A stretch of DNA of 64,000 nucleotides from Symsagittifera roscoffensis (Eukaryota; Xenacoelomorpha; Acoela; Convolutidae), in the NCBI RefSeq assembly GCF_963678635.1, contig NC_087068.1, positions 44,187,013-44,251,012 of the forward strand. Reading direction: 5' to 3'. This document shows, one piece after another, positions 12,601-24,600 of this stretch. The notes beneath the pieces were generated by a model. It searched no databases, was not told the origin of the DNA, and was given only the letters and a program-made list of their open reading frames with translations. Both the position numbers and the translations under genes were made by a program. Every line of letters starts with the position of its first letter. The first letter of the stretch is position 1.

Positions 12601-15600
12601 TCGGATCAAGATGTTGGGCAGAATGGAACTCGAGTTAGCATCAAACGGCTGGAAGACGACAGCAGAAGTCCGAGTCATTGGGGGGACCAGACCATCCATC
12701 GTGGGACGTGATTTGATGGGTAAACTTGGACTCCAGTTGATGCAAGCAGATCCAAGGGGGGAGTCATGAATATCCAGGGGGCGGAGGAAAATTCATGCAA
12801 GGAGAGGCACGATGAACCAGAGGATGAACAGATGGATCAATGGCAATCATACTTCAGTAAGCTATTCCCAAAACTTTTTACTAGAGTTGGAAAAATTAGG
12901 AACTACAAAGTTCAAGCAGAATTTTTCAAAAATCTTGTACCAGTGCAGCAGAAGGGACGGAGAGTGCCGGTAACGCTCCAAGAAAAAGTGGACAAAGAAA
13001 TTGATAAGCTATTAACCCAGGGACATATAGAAAAATTGAAAGAGTGTTTGGATCGATATTTTGTTTCTCCGATCGTCATCACCGTGAAAAAAGACGGGTC
13101 CGTAAAATTAGCATTGGAATCACGAGAGCTTAATAAACAAGTGCATAAAAACAAATACCAGATGCCAAATATAGAAGAACTTGTAGATACAATAGGACAA
13201 CTCATATCCGAGAAAAAACAAGGGTAGGTGTACTTTACTACGATGGACCTCACGTACTTGTATGGGCAACTACCGCTTAGTGAAGAAACAAGCGTGCATT
13301 GTAATTTTTCTTTGGTGGGCGGACGATCGACAGGAACTTACCGTTTCCGAACAGGGTTTTACGGGTTAACGTCAATGCCGGCAGAGCTCCAGCGAGTAAT
13401 GGACTCAATTTTAAACGAATTCCCACAAGCGAACGCGTTTATTGATGATATTTTGGTTACAACCAAGGGAACGGAAGTAGAACATATCTCCTTGGTTGAA
13501 AAGATCCTCCGGAAACTAAACCATGAAAACATATCCTTGAAGTTACCAAAATGCGAGTTTGCGAAACGCGAATGCGAGTGGCTTGGCCATCGTATAACCG
13601 AAACGGGGGTTACGCCCCTTAAACGAAAAACATCGCCGATAGACGCACTAAAAGCTCCTAAAACAGTCACGCAATTAAAGTCATTTATGGGCTCAATCCA
13701 CAGCTTACATAAATATTTACCGGCGATAGCGGAGATGTCAGCTCCATTAAGGCCACTCCTCAGCAAGAAAAACGAATATAATTGGACCGCGGAATGTGAA
13801 AATGCTTTCCAAAACATTAAAATGGGGGTAGCGAACATAGTTGAATTAAAACACTTTGATATTCATAAGGACATTAGAGTTGTTTGCGATGCAAGTCACA
13901 ATGGCCTTGGAGCGGTTTTAGAGCAATTGGGTACAGAAGGGTGGCGCCCTATATCTTTTGCATCACGATTCTTGAACGCAGCCGAGAAAAAATATTCCAC
14001 TAACGAGTTTGAAATGCTGGCGGTGGTATGGGGGGCCAAGTATTTCAGAAATTACATCCTAGGAAGATCATTTACAGTCATTACCGATCATAAGGCTTTA
14101 ATTTCATTACTTAACGGGAATAACAAGAAAAACAAAACACTTTTTTCAAGACTGACACGTTGGCTGGACAGGCTGATTCCTTTTGACTTTGTAATAGAAC
14201 ACAAACCGGGCGCCAAGATTGGATTGGCAGATTATTTGTCAAGGCATCCTAGCGAACCCCCTAAACCGATAAGTCAATATGATAATTTGTTCACCGTGGC
14301 AAAAATCGCTTCGATTAGAAAATCCCTTGGTTTTACAAATGAATTAAAACCCCTTGGTAAACGAAACTATCAGAATATTGGAGAAACTGGTTCTAAACAG
14401 TCTAGACGGTTTTCATCCAATCACAAGCGAGAACGAATAACATGCATACAACCAGCGACGGTTGAGGGCGGAAAGTCATGCGTGAAGACAACGACCAATA
14501 GGAAACGATCAATTTGCATAACGCTTAAATCAAAGAAATCCAAGGGATATTCAGTGTGCTCTATATATCGTTCCCTTGGAAGACGGTTAAACTTGCCTAC
14601 ATCGACACACTCAAACAAAATGGATAGCGACTCTAATTGTTCTTTCCCAGTATTTGAAATTGAAAATGTTGAAAATGAAACAATTGATTCCCAAACTAAC
14701 AATCCGAATATACTACAACCTCAGATCAACTCTCCGCTTAAATTAGATGAAAATTTATTGAGTAGCGATGAAATAACTGTCATTAACCCTGAAATTGTTG
14801 CAATTACTAAAAACACACGGGATTCAAAAATTAATACAGTACTTTCAATACCTTCGAAATTTCCAGGCGAGCTTTTTCCTACTGTTAACCCGAATCAGCA
14901 AATTATGTCCATCATTCCCCGTGATTGCAAGGTTATCAAGAAGTCCCAATCGTTACCAGAACTTTTTAATTTAGAATTTGTTGCCTCGAACATACCGGCG
15001 GATGTGAACTTAGTACGAGTAAAAGAAGCATTGGAGAAGAAGACTAACTTGAAAGAAGAACTCCTGAAGATTGGGAAGTACTGGGCTCAATACGCTAACG
15101 ATCTGTCGTTACGGGACGATTGTGTGTGGTTGGATGGACGGTTGGTCATCCCTTTACCTTTACAAGTCCCAGTGGAATCGCGGATACACTATTACCATCA
15201 CGGTAAAAGAAATATGTTCGAAGCAGCGCGTGACGTCTGGTATCCTTACATGTACCGCAGTTTGGCAGCAAAGGCCACGTACTGTCAGCAATGCACGGAA
15301 GCGGGTAAGAATCTAAAATCGTTATTACCCAAGGGAGACATGGGTAAGGTCCCAGAACCAAGGGAACCCAATGAATGTCTACAGTTGGATTTCTGGGGGC
15401 CGATAAATTACTTGAATGAAAGTAAGAAATATGTTTTGGTTGCTACGGACCGATTCTCAAGGTGGCCGTCAGCAATGGTTACTACCACTAATACGTCAGA
15501 TAAGGTCTTAAAATTCCTTGATAAGTACATATCGCATCATGGAGTACCTCGGAAGATCCACGTTGATCAGGGATCATGTTTTACATCTAATAAATTTAAA

Positions 15601-18600
15601 AGCTTTTGTAACGAAGAAGGCATCGAGCTAATGTACTCCCCAGTGAATGATCATCGAGGCACGGGGTCCGTTGAACGGACAATAGGAAGTTTGAAGAATT
15701 TTGTCCTAACATATGCGGCAGAAAAAGAACATAAGTCTCTAGAATCTATGGTCGATAAAGCGCTAGGCGCCCTACGATTCTCCAAAAATGCAACTACTAA
15801 ATTAACACCTTTCGAAGCTCACCACGGCAGGGAGGCCAATACCGTTTTACGAAACCTTACGAAAAAACCAAGTTTGAAAAATTTGAATTGGAAGAACGTC
15901 TTAAAACAAAAATGTTTGTGTTTAGACGAAACTGATCCTGAGATGAGTCAAGTTGCATTCCCCCAGCATTCGAGTTGGGAGGAGAGGTCTGACCTTACAT
16001 ACGCTCCAGCTTTGCGAAGGGCCCCTATCACGCTGGATAGTGACCAACAAATGGACGCATGTCCAAGGGAGGTATCGGAAGTTGCCCCACAAATCCAAGG
16101 GGTGGAGACACTGGCCCTAACATCCAGGGGAGTGGAAGAGGACGCAACCTATACCAGCGTACTATCAGCAAGACCCTAAATCGGTATAAATTACTAAAAT
16201 CCAATGTAATCTCTGAATCCGAACATACTTTAAAACTTAAAAACGGATCCGTTCTTAGGAAAAGTGCAGTGGCATCAAAACCGAAACCTGACCTTTCCAA
16301 GAAACGGAAGCCGGCTACGCTCAAGGATATGCTAGCGAGCGCAAAGAAAGGGGCAGTCGTGAGCCCGAAATCAAAAAGAGCTAAGACCACGCAGACGGTA
16401 CTAGTAGCCACCTTCGAGTCCGACAGTTCGGATACTGAAGACTATCAGCCATTAAACATTCCGGTACGACTACCGGTAGAAATGCTAGCGAGACGCGAAG
16501 CAATTGCGGCGGGACAAGGCCCAAGCGGCAGAACGACGGTAGTGGAAGGAGGAACGGGAGCTAAAGCCAAACCCAGAGTGACAAGAGCTAAGCGAGGAAA
16601 AGGGGGCCAAAGAAAACAAGTGAAGGAAAGCCAGGAACGTCCAGCGTTAGTGGCGCGAGAGTGCATTGTAAATAGCAGTCAAGAAGAAGACTTGGAATCA
16701 GGCAGTCAAAGCGAAAGCTCGGGAACCAGACGGAGTACTAGAAGGAGAAAGCCAGTAGACAAAATGGGAGGGGTTATGATCGAAACTATCCAGGGGGCGG
16801 AACAAACAGGAAAACATCCAGGGGGAGAAGGAAAATGAATCTTATTCTACATCTATTCAAAAACTCGTTAACCCAGGGAGAGGGATGGCCATAAGCCTAA
16901 AACTCAAGTTTGTTAAAACTCAAGTTTTTGTTGTATTATAGTTGAGGCGGCAGGTTGAAGGTGTAGTTATTATATTCAAATTTAAATTACTATGTATTTA
17001 AATTTTACATCCATACGGAAATGTCAGGGGCTACAATATGTTCAGTTGTCAATCATCCTAGTTGTCAATCATCCTAGTTGCTATTCTTTATTTCTCATAC
17101 TTTAATTAAGTGTGAGTTTGGTACCTGCCTGTCAATCAACTAAAAGCTGTCTAGCTGTTATGTGTTGACCTCTAGTTCACTCTCTTATTTATGCGAACTA
17201 GAATACAGTCAATTGAGTATTTAACAGCCATCTTTTTACAAACCCTTGTTACTTGGTACTAGGTACAAAAAGCTTATTAGAATCATAGAAAATCTTTTTT
17301 TTGCTGATCTTTTTTAGCCCAATTTTGTTCGCCAAATTTGTGTTTTTTTTTAAAGAGGCCCAATTAAAATTCGGAGTCGTGAAATTGAGTCGTCCTTGAT
17401 AATGCAAAGAGAAATATTCGAGTTTCAGGATTTGATCAATTGTGGTATTTGGAAACACTTGGCGGACGAACTGAGTCCACAAGAGGCGTTGGACATGTTA
17501 ACTTCTGTTGAGTCAGCAGATGATATCAAAAGAAGAATAGATCACGTGACTAATCACGGAGTGGCAGCCTATACAACTGCATGCGGGTGGTTGGGCTATA
17601 CAGATGATTATATGAAGGACAAAATTCAGGTATAATTGATGACAACAACTGATTTTTTAATAATTATAATTCTGAACTTGCCAACATAATTCAGTTTTTA
17701 CTCAACACGACAAATTTCAGCTTCAAATGCAAAGCTCAAAAACGGAAATTGCTTGTTTTGTTCACTATTTCTTTCCAAATGGTTAAACTTGAAATGGTTA
17801 TTTTGAAAGCTTTAGGCGAAAGTTCTCAAATGGTTGAAAATTGTTAACATGTTGATGGCTTCCTGTAAAACCATCTGCATGCGATCCCCAAATTAATCAG
17901 TGAATAACCTAATGAGCTGTGATGTTGTTTAAGAATTTCATGAGTGAAGGATGGACGGCATTCAAAATAAAAGTGGGGGTCAACTTGCAGGACGACATCA
18001 GACGTTGCAAAGTGAGTTTCAAATTTCATTACACTCGATTTGCAATAGCGGATGATCAAAGTTCTGATTGCAAAAAAACTTTTTAAAAAAGTTGGATTAA
18101 ATTTCATGTTGTTTTTGCTATTTTTTCGAAGTGAAATGACGAACAAGCAGATTGTAAAGTGCTTTTAAAGTAGGTCAATGTACCATTAATATCTTGAAAC
18201 AATATCCACAATCTTCCCGAAATTTGAGTCCGAATAGCAAAAACGCTATTTTTTTTGTTCTGGGACATTTTTTTCGGAATGCGAATCACGACAAACAGGA
18301 ACTTAATATGTTACCTCACTTGACGCCTCACGAGCTTTCCTCGGAGTACTTAAAATGAGGTCGTGAAAAACTACCCTCACGCCAAAGTTACTTCCAGCCA
18401 CTTCCCTCCAAAGATTGAAAACTTCAAAATTAGTCGAAATTGTCGAAACTGGAGGTACCATTTAAAAAATTCAGCTATAGTGCCAATCATGCCCTCGAAA
18501 CAGTATGTGCTTCTCGGAAATCAGCTAGTCAGTAAATGGAATCTTTTTTAAATTTTGGCATCTACCAATCACAGAAGATTTAGCAAACGTTGTTTAACCT

Positions 18601-21600
18601 GTGAAGAATACAATGCTGTTATAAAATTTTCCGGACAAAAGGTATCATACTTGAAAAATACAGCGCTTTATTTTCGAATTGGATTGCCTTTAAAAATTAG
18701 ACAAAAAATTAAGAGACAAAAATTAAGAGAAAAAACTTGCTAGAAATTATAGCCGAATTGATATGGTGCATATGATTTTGAGAGATTCCAAGTTTACCCC
18801 CAAAAACTATCATCAACTATTTGACCAACTGCTGACTACATGAAAATGAGCTTCTTATCTAAGCTATCAAAGTTTATGAAAACGGTTTTTCAATAAAAGA
18901 TTGGTATTTTAAAGATTAGAAAAGAACTTTTTGGCTTTGTCGGTTACACGAAAAGCTCACTTTCACATGCAGTCTTTGGTAAATTTTGGGCCCGGATTTC
19001 GCAAAATACATTGCATCATATTAATTCTGCTAAATTTCCAGGCAAATTTTCATATGAACTCTTTCTTTAATTCCAACCCAATTTGACAAAAACGCTACGT
19101 AATTTTTAATTTAATCTGTTTTGTCCGGATAATTTAAATCAACACTGTAGACTCTTTTGCATCATTTCTCCACATTCCAGTCAAAGCTATGCTCTTGAAC
19201 ACAGCTTTTTTGCTACCGAAAGCTATTTTTGTGGCTACAGCTGTAGCGCAATACAATTATTGCAGCCCAAATCAGTCAAACTGCGGTAGGATTCAATCTA
19301 GAAATAAAGAGAGCTCAACCTCACACACCATCGTTGCCACGACAAGGGAGCCAATACACCATAAGGCAATCTGAATATGAACGCTTTAAAAGTAACCTAA
19401 TTAGTTCAGTCTAAACTGAAGGTACCATTTAAAAATTTCAGCTAATAGTGCCAATCATGCCCTCGTCGAAGCAGTATGTGCTTCTTGGAAATCAGCTAGT
19501 CAGTAAATGGATTCTTTTTTAAATTTTGGCATCTACCAATCACAGAATGTTTAGCAAACGTTGTTTAACCTGTGAAGAATACAATGCTGTTATAAAATTG
19601 TCCGGACAAAAGGTATCAAACTTGAAAAATACAGCGCTTTATTCTCGAGTTGGATTACTTTTAGACAAAAAATTAAGAGAAAAAATTTGCTAGAAATTAT
19701 AGCCGAATTGATATGGTGCACATGATTTTGAGAGATTCCAAGTTTACCCCAAAAACTATCATCAACTATTTGACCAACTGCTGACTACATGAAAATGAGC
19801 TTCTTATCTAACCTAACAAAGTTTATGAAAACGGTTGTTCAATAAAAGATTGGTTTTTAAAGATTAGAAAAGAACTTTTTGGTTTTGTCGGTTACACGAA
19901 AAGCTCACTTTCACATGCAGTCTTTGGTAAATTTTGGGCCCGGATTTCGCAAAATACATTGCATCATATTAATTCTGCTAAATTTCAAGGCAAACTTTTA
20001 TGTGAACTTTTTTTTTAATTCCAACCCAATTTGACAAAAACGCTACGTAATTTTTACATTTAATTCGTTTTGTCCGGATAATTTAAATCAACACTGTAGA
20101 TTCTTTTGCATCATTTCTCCACATTCCAGTCAGAGCTGTGCTCTTGAACACAGCTTTTTTGCTACCGAAAGCTATTTTTGTGGCTACAGCTGTAGCGCAA
20201 TACAATTATTGCAGCCCAAATCAGTCAAACTGCGGTAGGATTCAATCTAGAAATAAAGAGAGCTCAACCTAACACACCATCGTTGCCACGACAAGGGAGC
20301 CAATACACCATAAGGCCAACTGAATATGAACGCTTGAAAACTAACCTAATTAGTTCTCAATCTATACTGTATTTCAATGCGTGCGACACGTACTTGGCCA
20401 TGTTTAAGCGTTTTTGCAACATTAAGGGGCATAACGTATCTATGTGTGACTAGGCCATACCGTATATTGCAATGCTTAAAATTTTTTTTGATTTTACAGT
20501 TTATCAATGCTGTGCCTTTTGAAAGGCCAAAAGAAAGCCATAGTTTATGATGTCACTACGGGACTGGAGGAGGGGTGCGTAGTTTAGGGAAGTGTAAAGG
20601 TTTGATTCAGCCATCTATACATTATGTATGAACGTTTTTTGTTTCAGGGTAATCTCAATAAATTTCAAAGCAGCAACCCTGTTCTCCCTGGGGTTCCGAA
20701 GTTGACCCCCATATCTGAGTTCCCATTTGTTTCTGAAGCTTTTGGATATGACAATTTTTGTAATTTTAGTTCAAAAATTCTCAGTAAGATTAGATTTCAA
20801 AAATTCTAAAAATTTGAAAACCCAACTCTAGAGGTGGCGCTGTCAGAGTATGTCAATAGTTGCAGAATTTTACTCTAAATTGGCATGCTCAATTTTGTTT
20901 AGTTTTCGAGATCTAATTTTTTTCAAAGTTTTTTTGAAATTTTAAAAACCTACATTTAAGAACATTTGACAAAAATTCAATTTCAAAACCCCATAGTTGG
21001 GAGCTATCAGGGTACTCTCAGGGGATGCATGTCTTACCTCCATAAGTGACTGCTCAACGTCTTACTTTCGAAAAGCTTAGATTTGAATTTCTTATTTTAA
21101 TTTTTTTAAATTTTCAGATCCACGTAGCCATCTATCCATATTTGTTTGCACCATCTATCCAAACGGCAATCCATTAAGCCATAAACTCATTCATCAAGCT
21201 TCTGATTTGTCAAGCAATCCATCCAACCAGCCATCAAGCCAATCATTCATTAGTCGGTCTATCTCTGTAGCCATCAAGCCTTTCATCAATCTACTCATTC
21301 ATCAAATCATTATTAAGCGATCCATCCATCTAGCCATCAATTTATCCAAGTGGCCATCAATCAAAGCATTCATTCGTCAACTCAAGACATCGTTCAAGCA
21401 ATTCATTTTTTCAGCCAATCATCCAGTCAACCAGCAATCTAGCCATTCACTCGTTCTTATATCCTCCCATTCATGCATCCATCAACCTCTACATCTTTTT
21501 AGCCCCTCTCAATATTCCCATGCATGCACACAACCAGGCTTTCATCCACAAATTAAGCCACCATACATCTACTCATCGGTTGATGAATCGAACCAGCCAT

Positions 21601-24600
21601 CCATTCATCTTGCCACCCGTCCATCCAAATAGCAATTCATTCTTGTAGCTATGCATTGATATAGCCACCCATCCATCTTTCCAGTCAACCAGCCTTCCGT
21701 CTACCAATTTAGCGCTTCATCATCCCTGCTATCTTTTCATCCACCCATCTAAGCCGACCATCAATCATACTGCAGTCCATCCACACATTCGCCAGTTCTC
21801 CATTCAGTCATTCATCATCGATCTAGCCGTCCATTCATCTAGATTTCAATCCGTCCCGCATCCATCCATCTAGATAATCATACATCTCATCAGTTATCCA
21901 TGCAGCTGCTCATCGTCGAACTAACCATCCATTCAAACTGACATCACTTTATCCATCCAACAAGTTATTCATCCAATCAGCCGCCATCATCCCATCAAGC
22001 CATTCATTCTTCAAGCGATCCACCCTTCTAGCTTTTTATCCATTTAGCCATCAATCCTTCCAAACAGACATCCATCCATCCAAAAAGCCATCCATGCAGC
22101 TGGCTCTCCATCCATTCAGCCGTCCATCATCCCATCATCCATCTATCGTGCCTTCCATCCATCTAGTCAACCAGCCTTCCGTCTATCATCATAGCCCGCC
22201 GTCAATCCTGCCATCTATTCATCCATCCAACGATCCACCAATCTCAGCCATCCATCAATCATCCGACCGCCTAGCCACACACTCACACAGTCCTCCATCA
22301 AGCCGTTTATCATCGATCTAGCCATCCACACTTGTTGATATCCATTCAACCAAGCATGACCTCAGTCATCCATCAATGCAGCTGTTCATCGTCGATCTAG
22401 CCATCTCGCCATCCATCCATTGATCCAACGGGCCATCCATCCAACCATCAAACCATTCAGTCTTCAAGCGATCCATTAATTTAGTTATCCATCCATCTAA
22501 TCGTCAATCCATCCATTAATCCATCCATTTAACACGCTATTTGTGCACCTGGCTATCCATCCATTCAGCTGTCTCTCAATCCCGCCATCCATCCATACCG
22601 CCATCTATTCTGCCGTCTCTACATCCAACCAGTCGTTTTTCACTGCAGCCATCACTCAAGCAGTCCATTACTCCGACCATCTAGCCATCTATGCGTCCAT
22701 CGAGCTATCCATCCTGTCTTCAATCTTTTATTTTATCCATCCAACCAATCTTTCTAACATCCATTGATCCGTCCAGCTATCCTTCCCACCAGCTAAACAG
22801 TTTATTTTTCTCTTAAAGATGAACGTTTTAATTTTTCATGCAGCTTTAGCTGCAGGGTGCTTTCTAGTTTAATTTAATATTTCTTCTTATGTTTTCAGAT
22901 GGTTCTTTTTTTTCAGATGGTTTTTTTTTTCAGATGGTTCGCGAGCTGATCGGGTCGGGAGGTAAGTTGATGGTGGACTGTAACCAAAAGTGGGAAGTTG
23001 ATGCAGCAGTTAAATGGGTCAGGGAACTCTCCCCTTCTGACATCTACTGGATAGAAGAGCCCACACATCCAGATGATATAATTGGTTAGTTTTGTTGATA
23101 ACAATATCCACAATCTTCCCGAAATTTGAGTCCGAATAGCAAAAACGCTATTTTTTTGTTTGTTCTGGGACATTTTTTTTGGAATGCGAATCACGACAAA
23201 CAGGAACTTAATATGTTACCTCACTTGACGCCTCACGAGCTTTCCTCGGAGTACTTAAAATGAGGTCGTGAAAAACTACCCTCACGCCAAAGTTACTTCC
23301 AGCCACTTCCCTCCAAAGATTGAAAACTTCAAAATTAGCCGAAATTGTCGAAACTGGAGGTACCATTTAAAAAATTCAGCTATAGTGCCAATCATGCCCT
23401 CGAAACAGTATGTGCTTCTTGGAAATCAGCTAGTCAGTAAATGGTTTCTTTTTTAAATTTTGGCATCTACCAATCACAGAATGTTTAGCAAACGTTGTTT
23501 AACCTGTGAAGAATACAATGCTGTTATAAAATTGTCCGGACAAAAGGTATCAAACTTGAAAAATACAGCGCTTTATTCTCGAGTTGGATTACTTTTAGAC
23601 AAAAAATTAAGAGAAAAAATTTGCTAGAAATTATAGCCGAATTGATATGGTGCACATGATTTTGAGAGATTCCAAGTTTACCCCAAAAACTATCATCAAC
23701 TATTTGACCAACTGCTGACTACATGAAAATGAGCTTCTTATCTAACCTAACAAAGTTTATGAAAACGGTTGTTCAATAAAAGATTGGTTTTTAAAGATTA
23801 GAAAAGAACTTTTTGGTTTTGTCGGTTACACGAAAAGTTCACTTTCACATGCAGTCTTTGGTAAATTTTGGGCCCGGATTTCGCAAAATACATTGCATCA
23901 TATTAATTCTGCTAAATTTCAAGGCAAACTTTTATGTGAACTTTTTTTTTAATTCCAACCCAATTTGACAAAAACGCTACGTAATTTTTACATTTAATTC
24001 GTTTTGTCCGGATAATTTAAATCAACACTGTAGATTCTTTTGCATCATTTCTCCACATTCCAGTCAGAGCTGTGCTCTTGAACACAGCTTTTTTGCTACC
24101 GAAAGCTATTTTTGTGGCTACAGCTGTAGCGCAATACAATTATTGCAGCACAAATCAGTCAAACTGCGGTAGGATTCAATCTAGAAATAAAGAGAGCTCA
24201 ACCTAACACACCATCGTTGCCACGACAAGGGAGCCAATACACCATAAGGCCAACTGAATATGAACGCTTTAAAACTAACCTAATTAGTTCTCAATCTATA
24301 CTGTATTTCAATGCGTGCGACACGTACTTGGCCATGTTTAAGCGTTTTTGCAACATTAAGGGGCATAACGTATCTATGTGTGACTAGGCCATACCGTATA
24401 TTGCAATGCTTAAATTTTTTTTGATTTTACAGTTTATCAATGCTGTGCCTTTTGAAAGGCCAAAAGAAAGCCATAGTTTATGATGTCACTACGGGACTGG
24501 AGGAGGGGTGCGCAGTTTAGGGAAGTGTAAAGGTTTGATTCAGCCATCTATACATTATGTTATGAACGTTTTTTTTTCAGGGTAATCTCAATAAATTTCA

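Larger units (their letters stand above)
11039..17255 (+). mobile_element. Ty3/gypsy-type LTR retrotransposon, with target duplication
   Basis: A full-length element in ENOSF1-like intron 3, same orientation as the gene. The two LTRs (about 229 bp) differ at one position, so the insertion is young. The flanking 5-bp direct repeat ACTTG (11039-11043 and 17251-17255, with one base of ambiguity) fits a target-site duplication. Order inside: primer binding site, gag-protease, reverse transcriptase, RNase H, integrase, which is the Ty3/gypsy order. Pol is broken by an in-frame TAG at 13225 and by a frame change near 16060-16150. There is no env-like gene. Confidence 0.95.
19421..23098 (+). repeat. 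Large tandem duplication, copy 1 (contains exon 6a)
   Basis: About 3.7 kb that recurs at 23359-26999 with only scattered differences. Copies are offset by 3938 bp at the left and 3905 bp at the right. It contains the AT-rich intron segment, a family A satellite segment (20690-21115), the CCATC-rich tract and ENOSF1-like exon 6a. The right breakpoint is just after GTTAGTTTTGTTGATA, where copy 1 continues into sequence homologous to 18199 onward. Confidence 0.93.

Noticed and set aside
13225-13227. Programmed readthrough of the TAG in pol
   Set aside because: The stop lies inside the RT domain, between conserved motifs, not at a gag-pol border where readthrough would be useful. A nonsense mutation is simpler.
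16059-16838. Envelope-like third ORF of the LTR element
   Set aside because: No signal peptide, transmembrane segment or cysteine pattern. The protein is basic and resembles the pol C-terminus.
17396-17428. Upstream extension of ENOSF1 exon 4 (start at TTG/ATG near 17396-17402)
   Set aside because: The frame is open, but the exon 3 to exon 4 join aligns without gaps only from the acceptor at 17428, so this part is intron.
21207-22767. Ser/His/Pro-rich ORFs and their copies at 25141-26701
   Set aside because: They are translated CCATC-type repeat inside an intron.
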